A stretch of DNA of 64,000 bases, from positions 660,522-724,521 of the forward strand of contig CAWICV010000012.1 of assembly GCA_963834705.1 (NCBI GenBank), written 5' to 3'. Of the stretch, positions 7,996-16,662 are shown piece after piece. The position numbers and the translations under genes were made by a program. Positions within the stretch are counted from its first letter, which is position 1. Each line of letters opens with the position of its first letter. The notes beneath the pieces are model-generated. The model was not told where the DNA came from and did no database searches. It worked only from the letters and a program-made list of their open reading frames with translations. Source of the stretch: RYN-230 sp963834705 (GTDB lineage Bacteria > Actinomycetota > Actinomycetes > Streptosporangiales > Streptosporangiaceae).

Positions 7996-8432
7996 CCAGC
8001 GCCGGCACGCTGAACCCACGGCTGCAGGACATCGTGGACGACTTCGACGCGGTGTCCGGCCAGGAGAAGCTGCAGTTGCTGCTGGAGTTCTCCGGCGAAC
8101 TGCCGCCGCTGCCGGAGCGGTTCGCCGCGCACCGCGATCTGCTGGAACCGGTGCCTGAGTGCCAGTCGCCGCTGTTCCTGGCGGTCGAGGTGGGCGACGA
8201 CGAGACCGTACACCTGTTCTTCGACGCGCCGCCCGAGGCCCCGACGACCCGCGGCTTCGCCAGCATCCTGTACGCCGGGCTGGACGGCCTGAGCGCGCCG
8301 GAGGTGCTGGCCACCCCGGCCGAGTTCACCACGTCCCTCGGGCTGCAGGACCTGGTCAGCCCGCTGCGGCTGCGCGGCATGGCGGCCATGCTGGCCCGGA
8401 TCAAGCGCCAGGTCCAGGGGCAGTCCGCCTGA
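7992..8432 (+). CDS. SufE-like sulfur acceptor protein
   Basis: 146 residues of the SufE/CsdE fold, with the conserved cysteine loop VPECQSPLFLAVEV at about residue 55. SufE accepts persulfide sulfur from a cysteine desulfurase and hands it to the Fe-S scaffold. GTG 7992 overlaps the rhodanese stop (GTGA), so translation is coupled. No suf operon is present here; in actinobacteria this stand-alone rhodanese-sufE pair is common. The donor could be the rhodanese itself, which is inference. Confidence 0.88.
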   Translation: MTSAGTLNPRLQDIVDDFDAVSGQEKLQLLLEFSGELPPLPERFAAHRDLLEPVPECQSPLFLAVEVGDDETVHLFFDAPPEAPTTRGFASILYAGLDGLSAPEVLATPAEFTTSLGLQDLVSPLRLRGMAAMLARIKRQVQGQSA

Positions 8433-8475
8433 CCACGCGGAGACACCACAGCCCGTAGCTACCTGGAGTTCGTTG

Positions 8476-8492
8476 TTGCGAGTAAGTTGCAA
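8476..8492 (+). promoter_or_regulatory. probable Nur box (nickel-responsive Fur-family site)
   Basis: TTGCGA-GTAAG-TTGCAA matches the Streptomyces Nur consensus tTGCaa-N5-ttGCAA with one mismatch. It lies 48 bases before the start of a nickel/cobalt transporter gene, as expected for Ni-dependent repression of uptake. The nur gene itself is not in the window. Confidence 0.65.
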
Positions 8493-8540
8493 TAAGCCTA
8501 CGCTGCTGACAGCGAATTGCTCGCATCGGAAGGGGACCAG

Positions 8541-9650
8541 ATGGCTGACCCGCGCGCCCGGCTGGCCCGGATCCGAGCCGGGCTGACCCCGCGTGAGTGG
8601 TCCCGGGCGGCGGCGATGACGCTGACCGTCGTCGGCCTCAACGTGGCGGGCTGGGCCATGCTGGCCGCCGCCGTCAGCGGTCACTTCCACATCAGCAGGA
8701 CCGAGACGTTCGGCTTCACCACTGGCATCCTGGCCTACACCCTGGGCATGCGGCACGCGTTCGACGCCGACCACATCGCGGCCATCGACAACACCACCCG
8801 CAAGCTGGTCAGCGAGGGCAAGCGGCCGCTGTCCACCGGCTTCTGGTTCTCGCTGGGCCACTCCAGCGTGGTGTTCGTGCTGGCGCTGCTGCTGAACTTC
8901 GGCATCCGGGCCCTGGACGAGCAGGTCAAGAACTCCAGCTCGCAGCTGCAGTACACGACCAACATCATCGGCACCTTGGTGTCCGGGGTATTCCTGTTCC
9001 TGATCGCGGCGATCAACATCGTGATCCTGGCCGGCATCCTCCGGATGTTCCGGGACATGCGTGCGGGCCACTACAACGACGAGCAGCTGGAAGAGCAGCT
9101 GAACAAGCGCGGCCTGATGAACCGGTTCCTGGGCCCGCTGGCCCGTCGGATCGACGCGCCGTGGAAGATGTACCCGATCGGGTTCCTGTTCGGCCTGGGC
9201 TTCGACACCGCGACCGAGGTGGCCTTGCTGGTGCTGGCCGGCACCGCGGTCATCGGCGGGCTGCCGTTCTATGCGGTGCTGTCGCTGCCGATCCTGTTCG
9301 CGGCCGGGATGAGCCTGTTCGACACGGCCGACGGCTGCTTCATGAACTTCGCCTACGACTGGGCGTTCGCCCGCCCGGTGCGCAAGGTGTACTACAACCT
9401 GACCATCACCGCGCTGTCGGTGTTCGTGGCCGTGTTCATCGGCGCCGTCGAAGTGCTCGGCCTGCTCGGCCAGGACGGTAACCTGACCGGTCCCGGCTGG
9501 TCCTGGGTGGCGGACTTCGACATCAACAAGGCCGGTTTCGTGATCGTCGGTGTGTTCGTGCTGACCTGGGTAGTCGCATTGGCCATCTGGCGCTTCGGCA
9601 AGATCGAGCAGAAGTGGGACCTCGCCGCCAGCACCCAGTGCAACGATTAG
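8541..9650 (+). CDS. NiCoT-family nickel/cobalt transporter
   Basis: 369 residues with about eight membrane segments. The family signature in the second helix, RHAFDADHIAAIDNTTR (HX4DH), is at about residue 72; FSLGHSSVV, GFLFGLGFDTATEV and LFAAGMSLFDTADG are also present. NiCoT permeases (HoxN/NixA/NicT) import Ni2+ or Co2+ with very high affinity. ATG 8541 follows GGAAGGGG. A probable Nur box upstream favours nickel; cobalt for the B12 operon at 21-25 kb is an alternative. Confidence 0.9.
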   Translation: MADPRARLARIRAGLTPREWSRAAAMTLTVVGLNVAGWAMLAAAVSGHFHISRTETFGFTTGILAYTLGMRHAFDADHIAAIDNTTRKLVSEGKRPLSTGFWFSLGHSSVVFVLALLLNFGIRALDEQVKNSSSQLQYTTNIIGTLVSGVFLFLIAAINIVILAGILRMFRDMRAGHYNDEQLEEQLNKRGLMNRFLGPLARRIDAPWKMYPIGFLFGLGFDTATEVALLVLAGTAVIGGLPFYAVLSLPILFAAGMSLFDTADGCFMNFAYDWAFARPVRKVYYNLTITALSVFVAVFIGAVEVLGLLGQDGNLTGPGWSWVADFDINKAGFVIVGVFVLTWVVALAIWRFGKIEQKWDLAASTQCND

Positions 9651-9654
9651 GCTC

Positions 9655-9664
9655 GGGGGGGGGG
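9655..9664 (+). repeat. run of ten G
   Basis: Ten consecutive G bases lie between the transporter stop and the ribosome binding site of the DksA-like gene. Such a tract can vary in length by slippage; it can also be a sequencing weak point. Confidence 0.8.
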
Positions 9665-9675
9665 AGGGAGACCTC

Positions 9676-10014
9676 ATGGACGAGAAGCAGGCGCGGCGGC
9701 GGCTGGCGGCCGAGCGCACCGAGGTGGAGCGCCTGCTGGCCGAGGCCACGGCCGCCGGGCGCGAAGACCGGGCGACCGAGGACGAGCAGGGCGTGGAGTT
9801 CGACGATCCCGCGCAGTCGCTGACCGCGCAAGGCGAGGACGACGCGATCGCGGAGAGCCTGCGCGACCGGCTGGCCAAGATCGGCCGGGCCGAGCAGCGG
9901 CTGGCCAACGGCAGCTACGGCCGCTCGGTGCGCAGCGGCCTGCCCATCCCGGACGCGCGGCTGGAGGCTGACCCGGCCGCCGAGCTCACCGTGGAGGAAG
10001 CCGCGGCGCGCTAA
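9676..10014 (+). CDS. TraR/DksA-like protein lacking zinc-finger cysteines
   Basis: 112 residues: an N-terminal coiled coil (about 1-75) and the C-terminal consensus NGSYGRSVRSGLPIPDARLE. In most family members this region has CxxC zinc ligands; here serines replace them (SVRSG), so no zinc can be held by the usual four-cysteine site. DksA-like proteins act in the RNA polymerase secondary channel. ATG 9676 follows GGAGGGAG. Convergent with the sigma-factor gene. Confidence 0.75.
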   Translation: MDEKQARRRLAAERTEVERLLAEATAAGREDRATEDEQGVEFDDPAQSLTAQGEDDAIAESLRDRLAKIGRAEQRLANGSYGRSVRSGLPIPDARLEADPAAELTVEEAAAR

Positions 10015-10050
10015 CGCCGCGCTTCCCCCCCCGGCGGCCGGTGTACCGGC

Positions 10051-11031
10051 CTAGGCCTCCAGATAGGGCGGCAGCCCGAACCGGGCGAACAGGCTGGTGT
10101 CCAGGAAGTGGTGCAGGTGGGTGAAGCGGCCGTCGCGGAACTCCGGGACCTGGATGCACCACGGTTCGAACCGGCTGCCATCGGCGGCTGGCTTGTACTG
10201 GCCGAACGCCGGCCCGCCATTGGCCTCCACCGGCACCAGCCGTGACCCCGCGCAGGGACTGCCGTAGCCGGTCCAGAACCCGCGGATCTCATCCGCACCG
10301 CGCAGCCACATCTCGAACGGCGGCATGGAGAAGCTCGCGTCGTCGTGCAGCAGCGTGACCAGCTCATCGACGTCGTAGCGCTGGAACGCGTCCACGTAGC
10401 GGGTGAGCAGTTCCCGGTGCTGCTCGGCCAGGTCGGGGGCGGGTTCCTCGGCGTCCGGGCCGGTGGCCGCGATCGTGCTGCGGGCCCGCTGCAGTGCACT
10501 GTTCACCGATACCACGGTGGTGTCCAGCAGGTCAGCCACCTCGGCCGCCTGCCAGCAGAGCACTTCGCGGAGAATCAGCACGGCGCGCTGGCGCGGCGGC
10601 AGATGCTGCAGCGCGGCGATGAACGCGAGCCGGACGGTGTCGTGCAGCACCACCTGGCCGGCCGGGTCGGCGTCCGGGGCGGTCATAGCCGCGTCGCCGG
10701 GGATCGGCTCGATCCAGGCCGCCTCGGGCAGGGTCGCGACCGGGGCCGTGGTCGAGGGCACCGGGGCGGACAGGTCCATCGGCAGCGCGCGGCGCTGCCG
10801 GCTGCGCAGCATGTCGAGGCAGACGTTGGTGGCGATGCGGTACAGCCAGGAGCGCACCGCGGAACGCCCCTCGAACCGGTCGAACGCCTGCCAGGCCCGC
10901 ACCATGGTCTCCTGCACGGCGTCGTCCGCGTCATGGGCGGAGCCCAGCATGCGGTAGCAGTACCCGGTCAGCTCCCCCCGGTGCATCTCCAGGTCATAGG
11001 TAACAGTGCCGGTGGTGGCGATGGTACTCAC
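10051..11031 (-). CDS. ECF sigma factor with C-terminal SnoaL-like domain (SigG/SigJ type)
   Basis: 326 residues. Sigma region 2 spans about 15-85 (DADDAVQETMVRAW, SWLYRIATNVCLDMLR), region 4 about 135-190 (LPPRQRAVLILREVL, SVNSALQRAR). A SnoaL/NTF2-like domain fills about 205-320, an extension that in these ECF groups replaces the anti-sigma factor as a control element. GTG 11031 is preceded by GGAGGAGC. No anti-sigma gene is adjacent, in line with the group. Confidence 0.88.
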   Translation of the reverse strand: MSTIATTGTVTYDLEMHRGELTGYCYRMLGSAHDADDAVQETMVRAWQAFDRFEGRSAVRSWLYRIATNVCLDMLRSRQRRALPMDLSAPVPSTTAPVATLPEAAWIEPIPGDAAMTAPDADPAGQVVLHDTVRLAFIAALQHLPPRQRAVLILREVLCWQAAEVADLLDTTVVSVNSALQRARSTIAATGPDAEEPAPDLAEQHRELLTRYVDAFQRYDVDELVTLLHDDASFSMPPFEMWLRGADEIRGFWTGYGSPCAGSRLVPVEANGGPAFGQYKPAADGSRFEPWCIQVPEFRDGRFTHLHHFLDTSLFARFGLPPYLEA

Positions 11032-11299
11032 GCTCCTCCGTCTTCAGCCCGAACCTACCCACCTGGCCGGGCCGTGGCGAACCACGGACGGGCCCCACTC
11101 TGCCACCGGCCACCGACATTCCGGATGGAGAGCCGATGGAGGGGGCGGGGCCGCGGGGAGAGATCATCACCACACCGGCTTGCCAGACCGGGTACTGCTC
11201 ATAGAAGGTGAGCATCGGCGGTTCGTTCCGTGCCCGGCGCGCGCTGCGCTGGGAAACTGGGGGCGGCCACGTGGCGCAGCATGGGCTGCGGGGAAGAGC

Positions 11300-12376
11300 A
11301 TGGCGAGTCATCGGGACGGATCAGCACGTGCGGTAGGCATCCGCGATGTGGCCAGGATGGCCGGTGTCTCGGTCGCCTCGGCCAGCTTCGCGCTCAACGG
11401 CCAGCCCGGCGTGGCCGACGACACCCGGCGGCGCATCCTGGCTGCCGCGCAGGAACTCGGCTACCGGGCCAATGCGCAGGCGCAGGCACTGCGCCGCGGC
11501 CGCACCACCACGTACGGGTTCGTGGTGCGCAACTTTGCCAACCCGTTCTTCCTGGACGTGCTCAGCGGGGCCGAGGAGGTAGCTATCGCGGCCGGCGCCA
11601 CCCTGCTCGCGCTGGACTCGCGCTACTCACTGGACCGGGAACGGGGTCACGTCCAGGAGATGGCCGGGCAGCGGCTGGCCGGGCTGGCCATCGCCCCGGT
11701 CGGCACCGGCGAGTCGATCCGGCTCTGGCAGGAACTGCGGCCGGGCGCGCCGGTGGCCGCGGTGAACGCGTCCGTCCCGCGGATCACCGGCGTCTGCCGG
11801 GTGCGGCCGGACAACCGCGCCGCTGTCGAACTGCCCATGCGCCGGCTGGCCGACCTCGGCCACACGTCGGTCGCGTTCCTGTCCGCCCCACGGCGGCTGA
11901 TGGCCGACCCGGACCGGCTGCGCCAGTTCCGGCGGCTGTGCCGGGCACTCGGGCTGCGCGGCACCGTGGTCTACTCGCCGCTGACCATTACCGATGTGCA
12001 GCGGGGCGCCGCGGTGCTGCTGGCCGCGCCGGACGCGCCGACCGCGGTCATCACGAACTCGGACTACACCGCGCATGCCGTGTACAAGGCCGCCCGTGAG
12101 CTGCGGCTGCGAGTCGGCCCGGACGTTTCCGTGGTCGGCCACGACGACCTGCCCACCTCGGAACTGCTCGACCCGCCGCTGGCCACCATCCGGCTGGACC
12201 GGAAGGAAATGGGCCGGGCGCTCATGCGCCGGCTGCTCGGCGAGGTCGCCCCAGATGATTACATCGCACCAGTTGAGTTCATCAACCGAGCCTCCCTGCA
12301 GTCCCCAGCCGGAACACCCCGCACCGAGCAACAGGCCGACTCCAGTTCCGTGATCAACCGATTGGTGTCGCCCTAG
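11300..12376 (+). CDS. LacI family transcriptional regulator
   Basis: 358 residues. Helix-turn-helix and hinge at residues about 12-65 (GIRDVARMAGVSVASASFAL), then a periplasmic-binding-protein-like effector domain (about 70-335). ATG 11300 follows GGGGAAGAG and leaves the normal LacI N-terminus. The downstream ABC importer has a TAAACGTTTA palindrome at its promoter, the kind of site LacI regulators bind, so it probably represses that importer. The inducer is unknown. The 3' end forms half of a long inverted repeat. Confidence 0.88.
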   Translation: MASHRDGSARAVGIRDVARMAGVSVASASFALNGQPGVADDTRRRILAAAQELGYRANAQAQALRRGRTTTYGFVVRNFANPFFLDVLSGAEEVAIAAGATLLALDSRYSLDRERGHVQEMAGQRLAGLAIAPVGTGESIRLWQELRPGAPVAAVNASVPRITGVCRVRPDNRAAVELPMRRLADLGHTSVAFLSAPRRLMADPDRLRQFRRLCRALGLRGTVVYSPLTITDVQRGAAVLLAAPDAPTAVITNSDYTAHAVYKAARELRLRVGPDVSVVGHDDLPTSELLDPPLATIRLDRKEMGRALMRRLLGEVAPDDYIAPVEFINRASLQSPAGTPRTEQQADSSSVINRLVSP

Positions 12377-12402
12377 CAGCAGTGATCGGTTGATCACGGA
12401 AC
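12345..12402. terminator. 18-bp perfect inverted repeat at the LacI gene end
   Basis: Arms 12345-12362 and 12385-12402 are perfect complements over 18 bp, with a 22-base loop holding the TAG stop of the LacI gene. It most likely terminates that transcript ahead of the importer promoter. The stem contains CGTGATCA, also found in the intergenic hairpins at 34.7 and 49.5 kb. Confidence 0.7.
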
Positions 12403-12470
12403 GCGGCCTGGCGCACGAGACACGCTGGTGAACAGCAGTTGGCCCGCGCGCGTCAACTCGGTAACGACTC

Positions 12471-12522
12471 TTGACACTCAAGCTGCGGATACGTCAGCAT
12501 ACCGGCGAAAACTAAACGTTTA
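12471..12522 (+). promoter_or_regulatory. ABC importer promoter with LacI-type operator
   Basis: TTGACA (12471-12476) and CAGCAT (12495-12500) form a plausible sigma-70 promoter with an 18-base spacer. The 10-bp perfect palindrome TAAACGTTTA (12513-12522) lies just after the predicted start site, ideally placed for repression by the adjacent LacI regulator. Confidence 0.6.
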
Positions 12523-12642
12523 AGGTGTTTTATCTAGCGTCGTTCCGGGGGGGTCGGCCGACCTCCCCAGAGTTACTGCGCCGCGGGCTTTCGGCGTGCC
12601 GCGGCCCGTTCACAATTGGGGACGCACGAACCGGAGGAATGA

Positions 12643-13764
12643 GTGAGATCTCCCTATCGCTTTACCCTGGTGGGGGCCGCGGCACTGGCATTGCTGGCGG
12701 CCGGCTGCTCGTCTAGTTCCAACTCGGGTTCCGGCGGCGGGACCAACTGGTCCACCGTCTCGTCGGCGTCGGCCGGCGGCGGGATGAGCAAGCTGATCGC
12801 CGCGGCCAAGAAAGAGGGCACGCTCAACGTCATCGCCCTGCCGCCCACCTGGGCCAATTACGGCAACATCATCAAGACCTTCAGCACCAAATACGGCATC
12901 AAGGTGAATTCCGCCCTGCCGGACGGCACCAGCCAGCAGGAAGTGGACACCATCAAGCAGAAGAACGGAACCGCCGCCGCGCCTGACGTGGTGGACGTCG
13001 GCGTTTCCGTGGCGCTGGCGAATACCAGCCTGTTCACGCCCTACAAGGTGAGCACCTGGTCTGCCATCCCGGCCGCACAGAAGAACTCCAGTGGCCTCTG
13101 GTACAACGACTACGGCGGCTACATGGCGGTCGGCTACTCCAGCAAGTTCGGCACGATCACCTCGCTGAGCCAGCTGCTGGAGCCGAAGTTCAAGAACGCG
13201 GTCGCCCTGAACGGGAACCCCACCGCGGCGAACGCGGCCCTGAACGGCGTCATGATGGCGAACCTGGCCGAGGGCGGCTCGGCCGGCGACATCTCCAAGG
13301 GCGTCAACTTCTTCCACGAGCTCAAGGCGAAGGGTAACTTCTCCCCCGTGTCGGCAACCGGTGCGACGATCAAGTCCGGGTCCACCCCGGTCGTCTTCAA
13401 CTGGGACTACCTGAACCTGCCCAGCTACGTCGGGGTGTCCAACTGGAAGGTGTTCATCCCGAGCAACGCCGTGCTCGGCGGGTACTACGCGCAGGCCATC
13501 AACAAGGGTGCGCCGCACCCAGCGGCGGCCCGGCTGTGGGAGGAGTTCCTCTACTCCCAGGCCACGGACGGCGGGCAGAACCTGTGGCTGCAGGGTGGCG
13601 CCCGCCCGGTCGAGGCGGCGGCGATGACGTCCAACGGCAGCATCGACAAGTCGGCCGCGGCCAAGCTGCCCCCGGTCAGCGGCACGCCCCTGTTCCTGAC
13701 CGAGGGCCAGGCCACGAGCGCCGCCAACTACCTGGCGACTAACTGGGCCAAGGCCGTCAGCTAA
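12643..13764 (+). CDS. ABC importer substrate-binding lipoprotein
   Basis: 373 residues. Signal peptide with lipobox LLAAGC (cysteine about 24) followed by a Ser/Gly linker. The fold type is the family 1 / Fe3+-spermidine-aminoethylphosphonate binding-protein group (GTLNVIALPPTWANYGNIIK at the N-domain). GTG 12643 follows GGAGGA; the overlapping ATG at 12639 is in another frame. First gene of a five-gene plus-strand unit. The ligand is not readable from sequence; the metallophosphoesterase at the end of the unit suggests a phosphorylated compound. Confidence 0.85.
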   Translation: MRSPYRFTLVGAAALALLAAGCSSSSNSGSGGGTNWSTVSSASAGGGMSKLIAAAKKEGTLNVIALPPTWANYGNIIKTFSTKYGIKVNSALPDGTSQQEVDTIKQKNGTAAAPDVVDVGVSVALANTSLFTPYKVSTWSAIPAAQKNSSGLWYNDYGGYMAVGYSSKFGTITSLSQLLEPKFKNAVALNGNPTAANAALNGVMMANLAEGGSAGDISKGVNFFHELKAKGNFSPVSATGATIKSGSTPVVFNWDYLNLPSYVGVSNWKVFIPSNAVLGGYYAQAINKGAPHPAAARLWEEFLYSQATDGGQNLWLQGGARPVEAAAMTSNGSIDKSAAAKLPPVSGTPLFLTEGQATSAANYLATNWAKAVS

Positions 13765-13776
13765 CAGGGGAGGACC

Positions 13777-14643
13777 GTGTCCGTCGCTGCGACGACCACG
13801 ACCGGCGCCCGGCCCACAAGGGCCGGGCGCCGGCTCCGCGTCCCGGCCTGGCTGGGAACCGTCCCGTTCCTGGGCTACGTGGCAGTGTTCCTGCTCTGGC
13901 CCACCGGCATCCTGGTCGTCGACGCCTTCAAGAACCCCAGCGGGACCTGGAATTTCGGCAGCCTGCCCACCCTGTGGAGCCCGGTGGTCCGCGGCTACTT
14001 CATCGGGTCGTTCAAGCTGTGCATACTGTCCGCCGTGGCCGGGGCGGTGTTCGGGGCGCTGGTGGCCTACGCGGTGGCCTCCGGCAAGCCGGACGGCGTG
14101 ATACGCCGGTTCGCGGTGGCTGGCTCCGGTGTGCTGGCCCAGTTCGGTGGGGTGACCCTGGCCTTCGCGTTCCAGGCACTCATCGGCCCGGCTGGGCTCC
14201 TGTTGCACGCCAGCTGGTACTACAACTTCCCGTGGTCCATCGCGCTGATCTACACCTACTTCCAGATCCCGCTCATGGTGCTGGTGTTCCTGCCCGCCAT
14301 CGACGGGCTCAAGCTCCAGTGGCGCGAGGCGTCGGAGAGCCTGGGCTCGTCCACCTGGCAGTACTGGCGTTACGTGGGCGGCCCACTGCTCGCCCCGGCG
14401 TTCTTCGGCGCCTTTCTGCTGCTGTTCGCCAACGCGCTGTCCGCGTTTGCCACCATCCAGGCGTGGGAGAACCAGATCGCTTATACGGTGCCGCAGCAGA
14501 TCAGCACCGCACTGTCCAGCGAGGTGGGCCTGGCTAACGTCAACGCGGCCGACCTGCTCGCGTTCGGCATGATCGTCATGGTGGCGGTCGTCATGACCGC
14601 CTACGCACTGCTGCAGCGGAGGGCGGCCCGATGGCTGCGCTGA
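13777..14643 (+). CDS. ABC importer permease 1
   Basis: 288 residues, six membrane segments (first about 27-50). The EAA loop reads WREASESLGSSTWQYWRYV at about 184, the contact site for the ATPase. Related to PotB/FutB-type permeases. GTG 13777 follows GGGGAGGA, 12 bases after the binding-protein stop. Overlaps permease 2 by 13 bases. Confidence 0.87.
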   Translation: MSVAATTTTGARPTRAGRRLRVPAWLGTVPFLGYVAVFLLWPTGILVVDAFKNPSGTWNFGSLPTLWSPVVRGYFIGSFKLCILSAVAGAVFGALVAYAVASGKPDGVIRRFAVAGSGVLAQFGGVTLAFAFQALIGPAGLLLHASWYYNFPWSIALIYTYFQIPLMVLVFLPAIDGLKLQWREASESLGSSTWQYWRYVGGPLLAPAFFGAFLLLFANALSAFATIQAWENQIAYTVPQQISTALSSEVGLANVNAADLLAFGMIVMVAVVMTAYALLQRRAARWLR

Positions 14644-15488
14644 CCTCGATCGGCGAAACCCCGCTGACCAGCGAGGCCAGCCAGCGGCCATCAGGCATGC
14701 AGCGCCGCCGGCAGTGGCGGCTGAACATCTTCCGCTACCTGGTGTTCACCGTGTACGGGCTGTTCGTCGCGCTGCCGCTGCTGGCCCTGTTCCGCTACTC
14801 GCTGGAGGGCAAGAATCTCGGCACCTGGTCACTGACCGGGTGGAAGGACATCGTGTCCTACCCCGGGCTGGCCAGCGCCGTCGAACTCACCCTGGAGCTG
14901 GCGGTGATCACCAGCGCCGTCATGCTGGTGCTGCTGCTGCCGACGATGATCTGGATCAAGCTGCGGGTGCAGTGGTTCAGCCGGACATTCGAGTTCCTTT
15001 GCCTGCTGCCGCTCACCATCCCGGCCATCTCGCTGGTCGTCGGCATCGGCCCGGTCTACAACCTGCTGCAGCGCGTGGTGCTGTCGGCACTGCAGCTGTT
15101 CTGGGTCTATGTCATCCTGGCGCTGCCCTACGCCTACCGGGCGCTGGCCTCCGGGCTGGACGCCATCGACGCCAGCACGCTGGCCGAGGCCGCGCGGAGC
15201 CTGGGTGCCCGCTGGTTCACCGTGATGTTCCGGGTGATCGCGCCGAACATGGGCCAGGCCATCCTGAACGCGGTGCTGCTGACCTCGGCGCTGGTGCTGG
15301 GCGAGTTCACCATCGCCTACCTGCTGCTCTACAGCACCCTGCAGCCGACGCTGTACTCCATCAGCCGGAACACGCCCAATGCGACCGTGGTCTTCTCGAC
15401 GTCCATGGCCTCGCTGCTGTTTACCTTCGTGCTGTTGCTGATCGTGTCCTACATCGGCGGCCGCCGCCGGCGGCGCCGCCGGGGATGA
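14631..15488 (+). CDS. ABC importer permease 2
   Basis: 285 residues, six membrane segments; EAA loop LAEAARSLGARWFTVMFRVI at about 184. Starts inside permease 1, with GGAGGG ahead of ATG 14631, a translationally coupled pair. PotC-type. The C-terminus is a run of arginines (GGRRRRRRRG). Confidence 0.87.
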   Translation: MAALTSIGETPLTSEASQRPSGMQRRRQWRLNIFRYLVFTVYGLFVALPLLALFRYSLEGKNLGTWSLTGWKDIVSYPGLASAVELTLELAVITSAVMLVLLLPTMIWIKLRVQWFSRTFEFLCLLPLTIPAISLVVGIGPVYNLLQRVVLSALQLFWVYVILALPYAYRALASGLDAIDASTLAEAARSLGARWFTVMFRVIAPNMGQAILNAVLLTSALVLGEFTIAYLLLYSTLQPTLYSISRNTPNATVVFSTSMASLLFTFVLLLIVSYIGGRRRRRRRG

Positions 15489-15498
15489 GGTTGAACCC

Positions 15499-16620
15499 GT
15501 GAGCTCACCTGTGACCAGCGCCGAGAGCGCCATCACCAGGGCCGCCGTCGAGGTCCGGCTGGACGGGCTGACCCGCCGCTATGGCGCCGTCACCGCGCTG
15601 GACGGCCTGGACCTGACGTTGCGGCCCGGCGAACTGGTGGCGCTGCTCGGCCCATCCGGCTGCGGCAAGACGACCACGCTGCGGCTGCTGGCCGGGCTGG
15701 AGGACGCGGACGCGGGCACGATCACCGTGGGCGGCAAGGACATCACCCGGCTGTCGGCCAGCAAGCGGGACATGGGCATGGTGTTCCAGGCCTATTCGCT
15801 GTTCCCGCACATGACCGTGATGCAGAACGTGGCGTTCGGGCTGCGGCTGCGCCGGATGGCCAAGGCCGACCGGGAGAAGCGGGCCCTGGACATGCTCGAC
15901 CTGGTCGGGCTGTCCGAGCAGGCGGGCCGGTACGCGCACCAGCTCTCCGGCGGCCAGCAGCAGCGGGTCGCGCTGGCCCGCGCGCTGGCCATAGAGCCGC
16001 AGGTGCTCCTGCTGGATGAACCCTTGTCCGCGCTGGACGCCAAGGTCCGCGCGCAGCTCCGGGACCAGATCCGGCGGATCCAGCTCGAGGTCGGCATCAC
16101 CACCCTGTTCGTCACGCACGACCAGGAGGAGGCGCTGGCCATCGCGGACCGGGTCGGCGTGATGCGGGACGGGCGGCTGGAGCAGCTGGCTCCGCCCACC
16201 GAGGTGTACTCCCGGCCGGCCACCGCGTTCGTGGCCGAGTTCGTCGGGCTGACCAACCGGCTGGCGGGGACGGTCAGCGGCTCGGCGGTGACGGTGCGCG
16301 GATGGGATCTGCCGCTGGTCGACACGGCCACCCCGGCGGGCCCGGTGACCGCGCTGGTCCGGCCGGAGGCGGTCACCCTGGCGGCCGGCGGCGGTACGGA
16401 GCACCGATGCGGCGGCCCGCTGACCGGCACCGTGATCGCGACCACGTTCCTCGGCGCGACCAGCCGGGTCACGGTGGACCTGGGCGACACCACGATCATG
16501 GCCCAGCTGCCCACGGCCGACGCGGCCGAGCTGACCGCGGGCAGCCGGGTGACCCTCTCCATCCGGCCGGATCCGGTCCTCGTCTCCGCCGCCACCACCC
16601 CCGTTGCGAGCGAAGCTTGA
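15499..16620 (+). CDS. ABC importer ATPase
   Basis: 373 residues. Walker A GPSGCGKTTT (about 52), Q-loop VFQAYSLFPH, signature LSGGQQQRVALARAL (about 150), Walker B LLLDEPLSALD, switch His in VTHDQEEA, and a C-terminal TOBE-type regulatory domain (about 250-365). PotA/FbpC-like. Follows permease 2 by 10 bases. Confidence 0.9.
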   Translation: MSSPVTSAESAITRAAVEVRLDGLTRRYGAVTALDGLDLTLRPGELVALLGPSGCGKTTTLRLLAGLEDADAGTITVGGKDITRLSASKRDMGMVFQAYSLFPHMTVMQNVAFGLRLRRMAKADREKRALDMLDLVGLSEQAGRYAHQLSGGQQQRVALARALAIEPQVLLLDEPLSALDAKVRAQLRDQIRRIQLEVGITTLFVTHDQEEALAIADRVGVMRDGRLEQLAPPTEVYSRPATAFVAEFVGLTNRLAGTVSGSAVTVRGWDLPLVDTATPAGPVTALVRPEAVTLAAGGGTEHRCGGPLTGTVIATTFLGATSRVTVDLGDTTIMAQLPTADAAELTAGSRVTLSIRPDPVLVSAATTPVASEA

Positions 16621-16662
16621 CGCACGGCGCAGCATCCGCCACTTTCTACCGAACGCCGACTG

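Noticed and set aside
7926..9908. 660-residue minus-strand open frame over sufE and the nickel transporter
   Set aside because: Antisense shadow rich in His/Gln/Arg with no domain; the plus strand has clear NiCoT and SufE motifs.
10155..10185. tRNA-like GGTTCGAACC
   Set aside because: It is codons within the sigma-factor SnoaL domain; no cloverleaf can be drawn around it.
11300..12376. This LacI protein as regulator of the GH42 galactoside operon
   Set aside because: It is 24 kb away and has a good palindrome at its own adjacent importer; the site at 40447 is different.
12610..14691. 693-residue minus-strand open frame over the ABC importer
   Set aside because: Same shadow effect of high third-position GC; the sense strand has lipobox, EAA loops and ribosome sites.
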